A stretch of DNA of 64,000 nucleotides from Gordionus sp. m RMFG-2023 (lineage: Eukaryota; Nematomorpha; Gordioida; Chordodea; Parachordodidae): the NCBI RefSeq assembly GCF_954871325.1, contig NC_088778.1:11293882-11357881 (forward strand), read 5' to 3'. The notes beneath the pieces are model-generated. The model saw only the letters and a program-made list of their open reading frames with translations, had not been told where the DNA came from and ran no database searches. Each line of letters begins with the position of its first letter. The stretch's first letter is position 1. Shown here in pieces: positions 48,781 to 58,936 of the stretch. Position numbers and translations under genes: made by a program.

Positions 48781-51450
48781 CTCAACCGCCCCGGTTCAAT
48801 TCCCCTCCGTATTTGATCGGAATGTCTTATACCATCTCTTCCATCCCCAAACCTGACTTTATATAATCTGCTCCCCAATTTCTCCATTATTATTCCCAAC
48901 TCCCATTTCCTTGAACCTCCATAATTTCTGATCCACACATTTTGACCTATCACAAATCCGCAGGTCTTATTCACCACTTGCTCATCATTGACCGTTGTCA
49001 TTTGCAACTCATCAGGCGCGGGCTTCAATAAATCCAATAGCATACGAGTCCGACGCCCCAAATATTTCTCCGCTGGAGACCTTTCCTCCCCTTTTTTGCT
49101 ATTGTTGTAATACGCTACCGCTATCCAAATCTCGCCCCCTCCATATTTAGATTTTCTTAACCAACTCTTTACTACCGCCACCATTCGTTCCGCCTGACCA
49201 TTGGAACTCGGATGATAAGGTGGAGCTAATATATGTTTTGCACCCGTTTCAGCACAGAAGGTTTCAAAATTCCTACTTACAAACGCTGGCCCACCATCCG
49301 AAACAATTATTTTTGCAACCCCAAACCTGGCCCACAGATTTTTTAATGTTTTTATCACCATTTGCGTCGTTAAACCTCTCACCTCCTCATATTCTACCCA
49401 CTTTGAATAAGCATCCACCACAAGTATATAGATCTTGTTCTCAAAATCAAAAAAGTCGATGTGAACCCTGTCCCACGCCTGAGTAGCTTTCGGCCAAACA
49501 CTTTCTTTATCTCTACGAGGCATACTGGCCCAAGAGTTACACATCACGCAACCCCGGCTTATATTTATAATCTCCTCATTCATTCCGGGCCACCACACAT
49601 ATTCTCTTCCCCATTGTTTCATTCGTTCAACCCCTTGATGCCCAGCATGAATCATGTTCAACACGGCTTCCCTTAATTTCCTCGGAACTACTCCACGATT
49701 TCCTCGCACCACACATTCATCCATTATTGTCAACTCTTTTTCTACATTTTTGAACCTCTTGTCCTCAATTCTCCATGGTTTTCTACCCGCTATACACGCC
49801 TTAATTCGTGTCAACTCTCGATCCTTCAATGTAGCACTTTTCAGCCCTTCCCATGTTACGGGTCCTCCTCTAGATATTGCCGCTACCGTTCGAATCAACC
49901 CTTGCTCATTCTCTTCCTCATCCCCTTTTCTTTCATCACAAATTTCTCCTGCTCCACATCTGGATAAAATATCCGGTAAATAATTCTCTCTCCCACGCCG
50001 ATATTTGACTTGAACATCAAAACTACCCACCAATAATAACCATCTCTGTAATCTTGGCGATAACATCAACTCTTTATTATCCTTCTTAAAAAGATGCACT
50101 AAAGGTTTGTGATCTGTATATATAAAAAACTTCCGCCCAATTAAATATTCCCTACACTTGGTCAACCCAAATATTACCGCCAACGCCTCTTTTTCAATAA
50201 CCGAGTACCTCGTCTCCGGTGACTTAAAGATCCGGGAGAAAAATACAACCGGTCTTTCCAACCCATCTATATAATGTAATAAGGCTCCACCAACCCCTTT
50301 ATTGGATGCATCCACTGCCAACACAACCTCCAAATCATTGTTATAACACACAAGCACTGGTTCCTTTCCAATCTTACATTTCAACGCTTTAAACGCCTCC
50401 TCCTGCTCGTTCTTCCACTCAAAACGTGCTCCTTTTTTCAACAATTCATATAATGGTGCCGCTATTTGCGCAAAATCCTCCACAAATCGATGATAATAGT
50501 TGACCATCCCTAAAAATGATTGTATCTCCACTTTATTACTTGGCCTACACATATTTGTTATTTCAAACATATTTTTATCTATGGGTCTCACCTCCTTTCC
50601 TGTAATTCTGTGTCCCAAATACACAACTTCTGTGACCCCCAACACACTTTTTTCAGCACTTGTTCGCAAACCCTTTTCCTGAATTCTCCTAAACACCTCT
50701 CCCAACCTCTGTTCATGTTGTTCAGGCGTTACTCCCGTCACCAGCACATCATCCATATAATAGTAAACCCCCTTCAACCCCTGAAAAATAGCCGCCATGG
50801 TCCGCTGAAAAATTGGAGCCGATACGCTAAGTCCAAACGGCAATCTACAAAATGCATACAACCCTTGCGGAGTAGTAATTGTTAACAAATTTCTCACCTC
50901 TGGCCTCACTCGCAGTTGTAAATACGCATTGGAAAAATCCACTTGGGAAAATATAAACTCCCCTTTAAATTGGCCAATATCTCCTCAATCCGTGGCAACG
51001 GATATTTTACTTCTACAACCCACGGGTTTAAAGTTACCCGGAAATCTGCGCACAATCGAAGCTTCCCATTTGCTTTCTTCACAGGCACTAAGGGCGTTGC
51101 CCACTCACTATATTCCACTGGACATACTATGACCCTTCTCACCCATTGATTCAACTCTATTTCCACCTCCTTTCGCCATTCAAACGGTATTCTTCGCAAC
51201 GCACAAAATTTTGGTACACTATTTTCCTTTAATTTAATATCTACTTCGTAATCCCTTAAGCATCCCAACCCTTCGTCAAAAATCTCCTTATATTTGTTAA
51301 TTAATTTCTCAACTCCTTCCCGCACTCGCGCCATTCCTAACTCCATATCTTTTTCACTTCTCAATTTTTCCGTCTCCAGCTCTTCTCCTCGCAACTCAAT
51401 TTCTCTTTTTTGCAACCCATTGCATGACATTTCGCGATCCTCCCCCAAGT
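48750..51450 (-). pseudogene. pol region (RT, RNase H, integrase) of the inner Ty3/gypsy element
   Basis: RT blocks PYVKKANGKLRLCADF-like (VPVKKANGKLRLCADFRV, about 51060) and YYMDDVLVTGV (about 50750) lead into RNase H (VLAVDASNKGVGGALLHY; FIYTDHKPLVHLF), the integrase zinc-binding region (HAGHQGVERMKQWG ... CVMCNSW) and the catalytic core (VVDAYSKWVEYEEV; VSDGGPAFVSRNF; HPSSNGQAERM), then a C-terminal GDGRDGIRHSDQIRR segment similar to Ty3/gypsy integrase tails. Largely open, as expected of a recent copy. Confidence 0.82.
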
Positions 51451-51825
51451 CCCCCTTTTAAAATTCTCCCCTATTTCCCCCTTAAAAGTCTCCCCTATTT
51501 CCTCCCTAAAATTTTCCCTTATTTCCCCCCTAAAATTATCACCTATTTCCCCCTTAAAAGTCTCCCTTATTTCCCCCTTAAAATTTTCTCTTTTTCCCCC
51601 CTAAAATTATCACCTATTTCCCCCCTAAAATTATCACCTATTTCCCCCCTAAAAGTCTCCCTTATTTCCCCCTTAAAATTTTCTCTTATTTCCCCCCTAA
51701 AATTCTCACCTATTTCCCCCTTAAAATTTTCCCTTATTTCAAACCTTCCCTCCCCTTCTCCTATCTCCTTTTTATTAAATGTAGTCTCAACCCCTGGCAA
51801 CCTTTGATTACCCGAATATATCATA
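51425..51825 (-). repeat. 8-residue (24-bp) tandem repeat between protease and RT of the inner element
   Basis: About 13 units of 24 bp (C-rich on the plus strand: TTTCCCCCCTAAAATTATCA). On the element's strand they read as GEIGDNFR / GEIRENFK octapeptides, charged and low in complexity, lying upstream of the RT blocks. Confidence 0.7.
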
Positions 51826-51884
51826 CTTTAATTTTCATCATCACCTACAATGGGCAAAAATATACCACACCATGCAAATACACC

Positions 51885-52220
51885 CTAAAAACTATACCAT
51901 GGACCAATGCGTACAATCCATTCCCATCCCAAAACCGTTTCAACTCTTTTATCAATGATCCAAAAATCCAACACTACTATTCTGCTCTCTATCATCAACT
52001 CAATCTCGACTCTTCCCATTGCCATCTCTGATCCATCGAATTGTCGAACCTTTATTTCTTCTCTTTTTATTCTTCCATCTGGCCAAACACTTTGATATGT
52101 ATCATATCCCATCACTGTAATCGCCGCCCCTGTATCAAATAACATTGGCACAAAATTTCCATTAAAATTTAACAACACTCTGGGACAAATATCATACGCC
52201 CTCCCTTCTTGTAACATTTT
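51885..52220 (-). pseudogene. aspartic protease region of the inner Ty3/gypsy element
   Basis: The motif MLFDTGAAITVMGYDTY carries the D-T-G catalytic triplet of retroviral-type proteases. It is followed by a hydrophobic segment with VLGWEWIVRIG, the LLG-like second conserved block. Confidence 0.75.
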
Positions 52221-52366
52221 TATATCTTTTTTTCTTCTATTTTACTATTGTAATACAAATTTTTCAACCCTTTTTCTTTCCTTTTTCCAATTACATCCTT
52301 GGATTTTATATTTTTCAACTCTTTTTCCTGCCCTCTTTTAATTATATTATCCACACTATCATATAG

Positions 52367-53158
52367 TCAACAATTTAAACAATCTCTAGCCACATGCCCT
52401 TCCTTCCGACATTTAAAACACATCGCATTCAACGCCTTTCTTTCCTCAGTATGTTTCGACACAATTATTCCTTCGCTCCTCTTATTTTCTATAGTTCGTA
52501 CCATGGGAGTATTTTGTTGATCCATTCCCGGGAAACCACCCCTTGTATTATATCTATCTAAATTACAATCCTCTTTATTATGACCAAATCTCCCGCACCC
52601 GGCGCCTCTCAATCTTTCTTGTTTCTGCGGACAAAAGGGTGCTATATGACCACGTTTGCCGCATCCAAAACACTTTGTTTCTTGACAATCCCTAACTATA
52701 TGTCCTTGTCCACCACAATTATAACAAGTTATGTCTCCTCTCCCTCGAGAATTAAATCTCGGTCTCATCTCCGTTCTATTTTTCACCAGATTTTCTCTGT
52801 CTCCATATGGCCTCAACACTTGACTTTTATACCCATATTTTCCAAATACATCACCTTCAGCACGTCTATTTATTAAATTATTTTCTGACAAACCTAATAC
52901 CTCACTATCAGTCCAACCCTTTATTAATTCCTGCACTGGCAACCATGTTACTTTTCCCATCACATCCTCCTCTCCATTATTTCCTTCTATCGTTAAAGTC
53001 TGCCCTTTGATTCTAAAACTTCGATTGCGCCTAGTCCTCCTTCCTAGGATTAAACTACACATCCATATATCCAACACCAGCAACGCTCCAATAATATTAT
53101 ATTGAACTTCCCAGTATTTTATAAATTTAAAACTTTTCATCTCACAAAAAATTGACAA
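52367..53158 (-). pseudogene. gag C-terminal region of the inner Ty3/gypsy element
   Basis: Contains three clear CCHC knuckles (CYNCGGQGHIVRDC, CFGCGKRGHIAPFC, CFKCRKEGHVARDC) and a fourth degenerate one (GCGRFGHNKEDC), so a four-knuckle nucleocapsid region. The upstream capsid part is not recognisable to me. Confidence 0.75.
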
Positions 53159-53516
53159 TCATCTTTAGAATAAATATTTTAATAATTTGTAGTGTTAATA
53201 AATAAGACAGTATTAATAACGTAAATACTCCAAATATACACTTATACATATATTCAACTCAAACTTTTTCTTCGTTAAATTCGTTTCGAACTTCTCCTGT
53301 AATTTTATTTAATACCAATTTAACAACAATTTCTATTAAATCAAATCCGTTAATACAATTACAATATAATTTTTCAACCCACTTGTATATTCTGTTTAAC
53401 TTCAACTCTTTAAAATTTATTCAATAATTTACAACACTTGTATATTTTGTTCAAATACAACTCTTTAAAATTTATTCAACAATTCACAACACTTGGATTT
53501 TGGTCACGGCACCAAT

Positions 53517-53976
53517 GTAGTATTTCTCTCCCTTATTAACACTTTTTAATAAAAAAAACGATCAACTCTTTCAACACAATTTTCTTATTTCAAACTATTT
53601 GTTTCAACTCCTTAAAATTTAATTAATTTCCACACTTAACTTTTGATAATAATTTTCTTATTTAAAAAAAAACTTACGTCAACTCCTCTTTTTTTTTAAC
53701 AACTCCCTTTTTTTTATCTTTTATTAATTTTATTTTTCAAAAATTTAATCAAAAAAATATAATGAATTTAAAACAAAAATTTTCTCTTTTCAACAACAAT
53801 AATAATAATAATAATAATAATTTCAATATTATAATTTTTTTTAAAATAAAATCAATAAAATGTAATTAATTTACGATAATTATAATACGCAATCAATAAA
53901 ATGTAAAATGTAATTTAAGATAATTATAATACGCAATCAATAAAATGTAAAATGCAATTTAAGATAATTATAATAC
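53517..53976 (-). repeat. 5' LTR of the inner Ty3/gypsy element
   Basis: 460 bp, with two copies of the 44-bp unit against three in the other LTR. The length difference of 42 bp is explained by one 44-bp unit plus small changes in the AAT and A runs. Confidence 0.85.
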
Positions 53977-53999
53977 AATTATTATGAATAGAATCACTT

Positions 54000-54868
54000 G
54001 ATGACACTTTTATATAATTTAAATTCTTTGATTTACAGCAAAATCATTGAGCTGGACATCTCACTTCTCGGTTATGAATAAAACCACATTTATAACATTA
54101 AAGTTTATTATAATCTTTATCATAATTATATTTGTATTTATTATCAAATGTAGTCGTCGTTTTAATTAGATGTTTATAATTATTATCATTATCATTTCTT
54201 TTTTTATTATCATTTATCTTATTAATAACAGGCATATTTTTATTTGCCATTTCTTTATCTGCTCGCTCAGAAGCTAATGCCAGATCATGAATAAATTGAA
54301 AAGTCAGTACATTATTATCTCTATCAAGACCGTCGGGATATAGAGCTCTAAGATCTCTTTCCAATCACGGTATTTCCATGCCAGCCATAAACTAATCACG
54401 TAAACGCTCGTCAATATCATTAAGATAATGACAACGCTTGCCAATTGTTCTAATTTTATCTGCAAATTCAGTTATGGTTTCAGTTGTTCTCCGTAATCTA
54501 ACGAAATCAAATCTAGAAGCAAAAGCTGTTGACGTCGGTTTAAATAGTTTGAAACATATTGACTTAATTTCCTTAAAAGATAAAGTTTCGATCGAATCAG
54601 GATAACAAAAACGGTCCACCAACTTAATATTCTTATTGCCAAAAAATGTTAAAAATATATCTTTATATTGACATTCAGATGGGCTTACGTTTTTTAACCG
54701 AAAACTGGCTTCTCATTGAGAAAAATATCTATGGATTGAAGTGTCCAACTCAAATTTATCAATTATCCGCTATTTTTTTTGAATCTCCATTTAAGGAATT
54801 ATTTTCTCCATTTAAGGAATTATTATCTCCATTTAAGGAATTATTTTCTCCATTTATCGTCGCCATTT
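54000..54868 (-). pseudogene. gag region of the outer Ty3/gypsy element
   Basis: Near the 5' LTR, an N-terminal NGENNSL heptapeptide repeat (three to four 21-bp units, 54786-54855) is followed by a capsid-like segment (RFDFVRLRRTTETITEFADK, about 54500) typical of retrotransposon gag, and a knuckle-like CYKCGFIHNREVRC (about 54090). Fossil. Confidence 0.65.
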
Positions 54869-55020
54869 GTAGTAATACCGACTACTAATTATAAACAATA
54901 CGACTACTAATTTATATTTCAATTTATTTCTATCATCAAATTTTTATTAATTAATTTTCGAATATTCTATTCTATTTTTATATATAATATCTATAAATAA
55001 TATTTTACTAATTTATTACA
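54868..55020 (-). repeat. 5' LTR of the outer Ty3/gypsy element
   Basis: 153 bp, partner of 43314-43466; target duplication GTTA at 55021-55024. The gag start lies immediately next to the LTR border. Confidence 0.85.
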
Positions 55021-55094
55021 GTTATCTTAATCAAATTTTTTAAATATTCTTTTCGAAATTAATATTTATTCTTTTCAATATACGTCATACGTCA

Positions 55095-55300
55095 TAATAA
55101 GCGCAATCGCCCTTTATCGCTATATGAAACAGCAGAGCTACGCTTGGAATATCTCTTCCCATCTAATTGGGTTAAGAAATTTGGGGGTAGCATATGAGAT
55201 GAGCCCATCCACAATTCTTGGGCAGGCTGCAGTTGAGGCGAAACCACTTGATTAAACGCCTACGGGAGATAAGAAGAGAGAGAAAAGCCCGATAAATAGT
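55095..55300. ncRNA. two-copy conserved non-coding module, copy 2 (SINE or small RNA candidate)
   Basis: Reads GCGCAATCGCCCTTTATCGC, then CAGAGCTACGCTTGG, CCATCTAATTGGG, GAGCCCATCCACAATTCTTG and GGGCAGGCTGCAG, in the same order as 37190-37440. It is preceded by ATACGTCATACGTCATAATA. It sits just outside the outer Ty3/gypsy element. Confidence 0.35.
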
Positions 55301-56230
55301 ATTACAAAGAATAAATGCTTCATTAATTTTGAAAGTGTCTTTTAAATTAGGGCTTCAATTAAAATTTTAAAAATTTGTTAAAAATTTAGTTGGCGCATTA
55401 AAGCTCTAGCTTAATATTGTCCTGCTAAAAAAAATATATAAATCCTATTTTTCAAAAAGAATTCGATTTTGGCTAGATTGGGTTGGGCCAAATATTTTTA
55501 AAAAAAATTGGGTTTGACAGGTAACTTAAATTTGGAAATATAGTATTTTAATTTTGTGAAAAAATATACAATTATTTGATTTAGATAAATTTGAACAGAA
55601 AATATTTAATATTTTAACCATCAACATTAAATAGGAAACTGATGTATTTAAATCGAATTAAATTGACTGCTATTCATTGTCTAAGGTAGAAACCTTCTTC
55701 ATTTGAGTTTTTGGTTTTTAATATAATGCGAACCGAAAGAATATAGCGTTGTAACAATTATTAGTATGAATAGGAGGTAAAAGAGAAGAATATTTTGCAG
55801 ATTCACTTTGTTCTGCGTCGACAATAGCATCATGGTTTGAGTTTGAGGACTAGAGTGGGTCTACACAAGAAAAATCCGAACCTACCACTCTTCGATGGAA
55901 GCTTGGGTAAAACATCAGGTAATAGCGTCCTGTGGGTGAGGGCATGTAGGGACTCGAGCCCCCTAAAAAATTTAAAAATCCCCTTTTCTTTTATACCAAA
56001 TGTAATTTTGATAATGTTAGCTTAAAAAATAAGGTATGTTAGTTAAAAAAAAAAGAAAAAGGCAATATCGGATAATGTTAGCCAAAAAAAGTAATTTTAG
56101 ATAATGTTAGATAAAAAAAGGGTAATTTTGCATAATATTAGTTTTAAGAAAATTTAATTTGAAAATAGTTTTTAAAAATTTTTTTGGGCCCCCTGAGATC
56201 ATAAAGGCTAGTGTCCCTGCCATCAGGATG
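55301..56230. other. intergenic stretch
   Basis: A GGGTTGGGCC... repeat relic lies at about 55425-55515. A GGGACTCGAGCCCCCTAAAA segment at 55949 and a GGGCCCCCTGAG motif at 56187 resemble hAT ends like the one at 56239. Three GATAATGTTAG(A/C)-type short repeats lie at about 56000-56140. No gene. Confidence 0.4.
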
Positions 56231-56238
56231 TTTACCAT

Positions 56239-57840
56239 CAGTGGCGTTGCTAGGAGGGGGTGGCAAGGGGCTCGAGCCCCCTGAAAAATTTGAATAGCCC
56301 CTGAAGCAAAAAATTTTTTTTTAAAATTAAATAATTTTTTATAATTGCTCCTTAATATCCACTTGAACTAAAAATAAATTTTTTTAATTGCCCCTTCAAC
56401 GATTTTTTTTATAATTCTATTGAGTAATATATAGATTTAATTTTATTATTTAAAAATTAATAAAACTATCTAAATTTTTATTAAAAGAATACTATTTTAA
56501 TTATTAGATTAGATTATACATATAAATTATATGTTCACTCTGTCAGCTTGCAATCAAATTATGTTTTAAAAATATATCAATATCACTCACTAAATATTAA
56601 TTTAGCATTAACAGTCGACTTTTATTATTTATATTATTATATAACCTTAATTAAATAAATATAATCATTTTTTAATTGATAATTACAAATTTAATATTGT
56701 AATTAGCCGAGTTCAAAATCACTAATCAACTACATTTTGATTTTTAAATTATCATGTCTCTTCCTACAATTATTTTCAAGGTCCAAATCCAAATGAGTAT
56801 AAGATATTTATTTATAAAAAGTAAGTAAATAAATAGTTTATAATCCTTTATAATATATAATTATTTATAAAATATTAGGTAAAATGCCACTTTTACATAT
56901 ATATTTGACATTTATATAATATATTACAGTTAATAATTTTAAAATTTTAATAATAATGCTTTTGATAATAAATATAAGTATCAATTTGCATTCAATTATT
57001 TAGCGCCATCTATTTATTAAATATATTATTAAAATTAAACTTATTATTCATCCCACAATGGATGTAATAAATTTTATATCTTTTCTTCTCTTTTTTACGT
57101 GTTTTTAGGAAAGCTATTTTTCTTCTTCTTTGAAAAACAGTTTTGAATTAAATTTTTAATACGAATATATTTTTGATATTATTACAATATATTATTGTTT
57201 TAAGATATAATAAACCAACTAGAGGTGGTGCGACAATAATATCATAGCACTCTGGTTTTTATTTTATAGTTAAAAATTTCTAATACAGCATCCTTGGGGT
57301 GTAAATAACTCAAAACTTCAATATATTTGTATAATTTCTTCTAAAGATTTTTACTGTTTTGCTTTATCAGTTTATCTAACATAATAAATTCTGATATGGG
57401 TTACCATCGTGAGTGTCATGACCTTTTGTCAATGTAACTTGCTAGAATTATATAGCCTTATGTGGTTTTTATTATCAATTGAGGGGCATATGTATGAATT
57501 AATTAACCTTTTTTAACACTTGTACTTATTTACGCAAAATTTTTTTATGTCAGCAATCGAAAATATTTTATACTGTAATAAATAGATTTTATATTAAAAA
57601 ATATTATTTTTAGAAATTTATTGTATTATTTTAATTATTTATATGCTAGTTTATTTTGTATGCAAAATATTATAAATGACAAAATAATTCAGAATAATTG
57701 TCTAGAGTTAGCATATTTTAAAAATGTATAATATATTAATATAAACCCGGCCGAATGCAGGGCAAAAGCGGGCCAATACCCGCAAATTAGGGATTATGAA
57801 GGGCGAAGCCCTCCATAATTTTTTTTTAGCGACGCCCCTG
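56239..57840. mobile_element. hAT element, 1.6 kb, non-autonomous, perfect target duplication
   Basis: The ends are CAGTGGCGTTGCTAGGAGGG (56239) and TTAGCGACGCCCCTG (ending 57840). Perfect 8-bp flanks TTTACCAT lie at 56231-56238 and 57841-57848. Subterminal GC-rich hairpins are present (GGGGCTCGAGCCCC; GAAGGGCGAAGCCCTCC). The interior is A/T-rich with no recognisable transposase. About 200 bp (56840-57060) are shared with 1361-1590. Confidence 0.82.
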
Positions 57841-57946
57841 TTTACCATTAACGTTAGAAAGTCTAATCGGCTCAAGGGTTGAAGGAATTGTAGCACATTT
57901 AAAGGCCGAGATATAATATAGTGCCATTAATTTTGTATGTCTTCGA

Positions 57947-58023
57947 AATTTACTACTACATTGTTTGAAATGTAGGGAATGGCGACCTTTCGATCAATAA
58001 GAGTCTGAAAAAGTGAACATGAG
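57947..58023 (-). CDS. possible terminal exon of a minus-strand gene
   Basis: Behind a strong acceptor (cactttttcag), the frame reads TLIDRKVAIPYISNNVVVNF and ends in TAA. An upstream segment reading LILPIDELRHAI with a GTACAG donor keeps the phase. No family was recognised. Confidence 0.35.
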
Positions 58024-58519
58024 TATGTTATTGATATATTGTTAACTCTGTACGATGGCATGCCTTAGCTCATCGATTGGGAGAATCAATTATATTATTT
58101 AATAATTAAAAAAAGAATATTATGTATACAATTTTTTTTTAAATTAAAACATAAAGAACGGATCCTAATTTTTTTTTCCTATCAAATCAAAACATATTTC
58201 ATTATATATATATATATATATATACTATATTCTAATCATAAACTATAACATAGTAAAAATAAAAATAAAAAGACGCTCATTCAATAAAAAATTGAAACTA
58301 TAAGTTCCCAAATCACAAATAATGAAATAAAAATAGAAAGAAAAAAAAAGAAATACAGATAGTAAGAAAGAAAATAATTTAAATTATTTTTTTTAATGAT
58401 AAAAATAATTGAGTTCTGATGTAAGGGTTTTTATTTTACCGCCTATACTTCAAAGAAAATTTAAGTTCCGCTTGACATATGTCCAAGGCAAGAGATAACG
58501 ATTGGTATAAACATAATTT

Positions 58520-58720
58520 GTTTATTTAGAATATTATAGAAAGTAACTTAAGGGATATTTTCACCAGTATCATTGATCGGGTGAGATAGTAAATTTGAAA
58601 ATGGGTTATAATAGCATTAGTGTATTTATCTTCTTTTCTAAATTGAGGCAAGAACGTGATGCTCTTCGGTAAATGTAAGGAGTGTATTTCTATAAAATTA
58701 TTGGATATATTGGCAATATG
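58520..58720 (-). CDS. possible exon or LRR-like fragment, minus strand
   Basis: An open frame of about 67 codons without Met reads ISNNFIEIHSLHLPKSITF, then FRKEDKYTNAIITHF. It lies about 220 bp from the LRR gene start, on the opposite strand. The first part resembles a leucine-rich repeat, so it may be a decayed paralogue or an exon of a divergent gene. Confidence 0.25.
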
Positions 58721-58936
58721 CTTTATTTATAAAGTTATACCTTTATTTTAAATAATTTAAATTTCTAATATTAATTTACTAAATAATTTTTAATTTAAAT
58801 TAGCGGCAATATTTTAATGAGGAAATACATATGAAGGAGCAATATCAAGGATAAACGTTTAAAAATGCAATAGTTAAGCATTCCAGTTATTTCAAAACTT
58901 ATTTTCCATTTAATCAAACAGTTTACAATTCCACAA

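Larger units (their letters stand above)
46584..53976 (-). mobile_element. Ty3/gypsy LTR retrotransposon (inner), young, nested in the outer one
   Basis: LTRs at 46584-47085 (502 bp) and 53517-53976 (460 bp) start GTAGTATTTCTCTCCCTT and end ATAATTATAATAC. They are nearly identical apart from copy number of a 44-bp tandem unit and an AAT run. AATT flanks both outer ends, a likely 4-bp duplication. Next to the right (5') LTR, TGGTGCCGTGACC is a candidate primer-binding site. Minus-strand order: gag with CCHC knuckles (about 52370-53160), protease with FDTGA (about 52130), RT with YMDD, RNase H (YTDHKPLVHLF), integrase (VSDGGPAFVSRNF; HPSSNGQAERMVA), then a long 3' region holding an extra knuckle ORF. 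It looks nearly whole, with perhaps two or three breaks. The near-identical LTRs mean it is recent. Confidence 0.85.
43314..55020 (-). mobile_element. Ty3/gypsy LTR retrotransposon (outer), broken and split
   Basis: Two 153-bp LTRs (43314-43466 and 54868-55020, TG...CA) with about four mismatches are flanked by the 4-bp duplication GTTA (43310-43313 and 55021-55024). Parts, in minus-strand order: gag next to the right LTR (about 54100-54868), an aspartic protease with FDTGA (about 46510), reverse transcriptase with YLDD (about 45610), RNase H (about 44800-45300) with TDHKPLERLFG, and integrase (about 43500-44770) with SDNGPQFLSGEF. The order RT-RNaseH-IN places it in Ty3/gypsy. A second Ty3/gypsy element sits inside it. 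It is a fossil with several breaks besides that insertion. LTR divergence of roughly 2-3 per cent suggests it is older than the inner element. Confidence 0.85.

Noticed and set aside
48406-51807. Many plus-strand open frames over the inner Ty3/gypsy pol region
   Set aside because: They are antisense shadows of the minus-strand pol and repeats; their translations are low-complexity Ser/Pro/His-rich and match no domain.
55837-56025. 62-codon plus-strand frame starting SLRTRVGLHKKN
   Set aside because: Lies in repeat-like sequence with hAT-end motifs; no domain, splice signals or codon pattern to support it.
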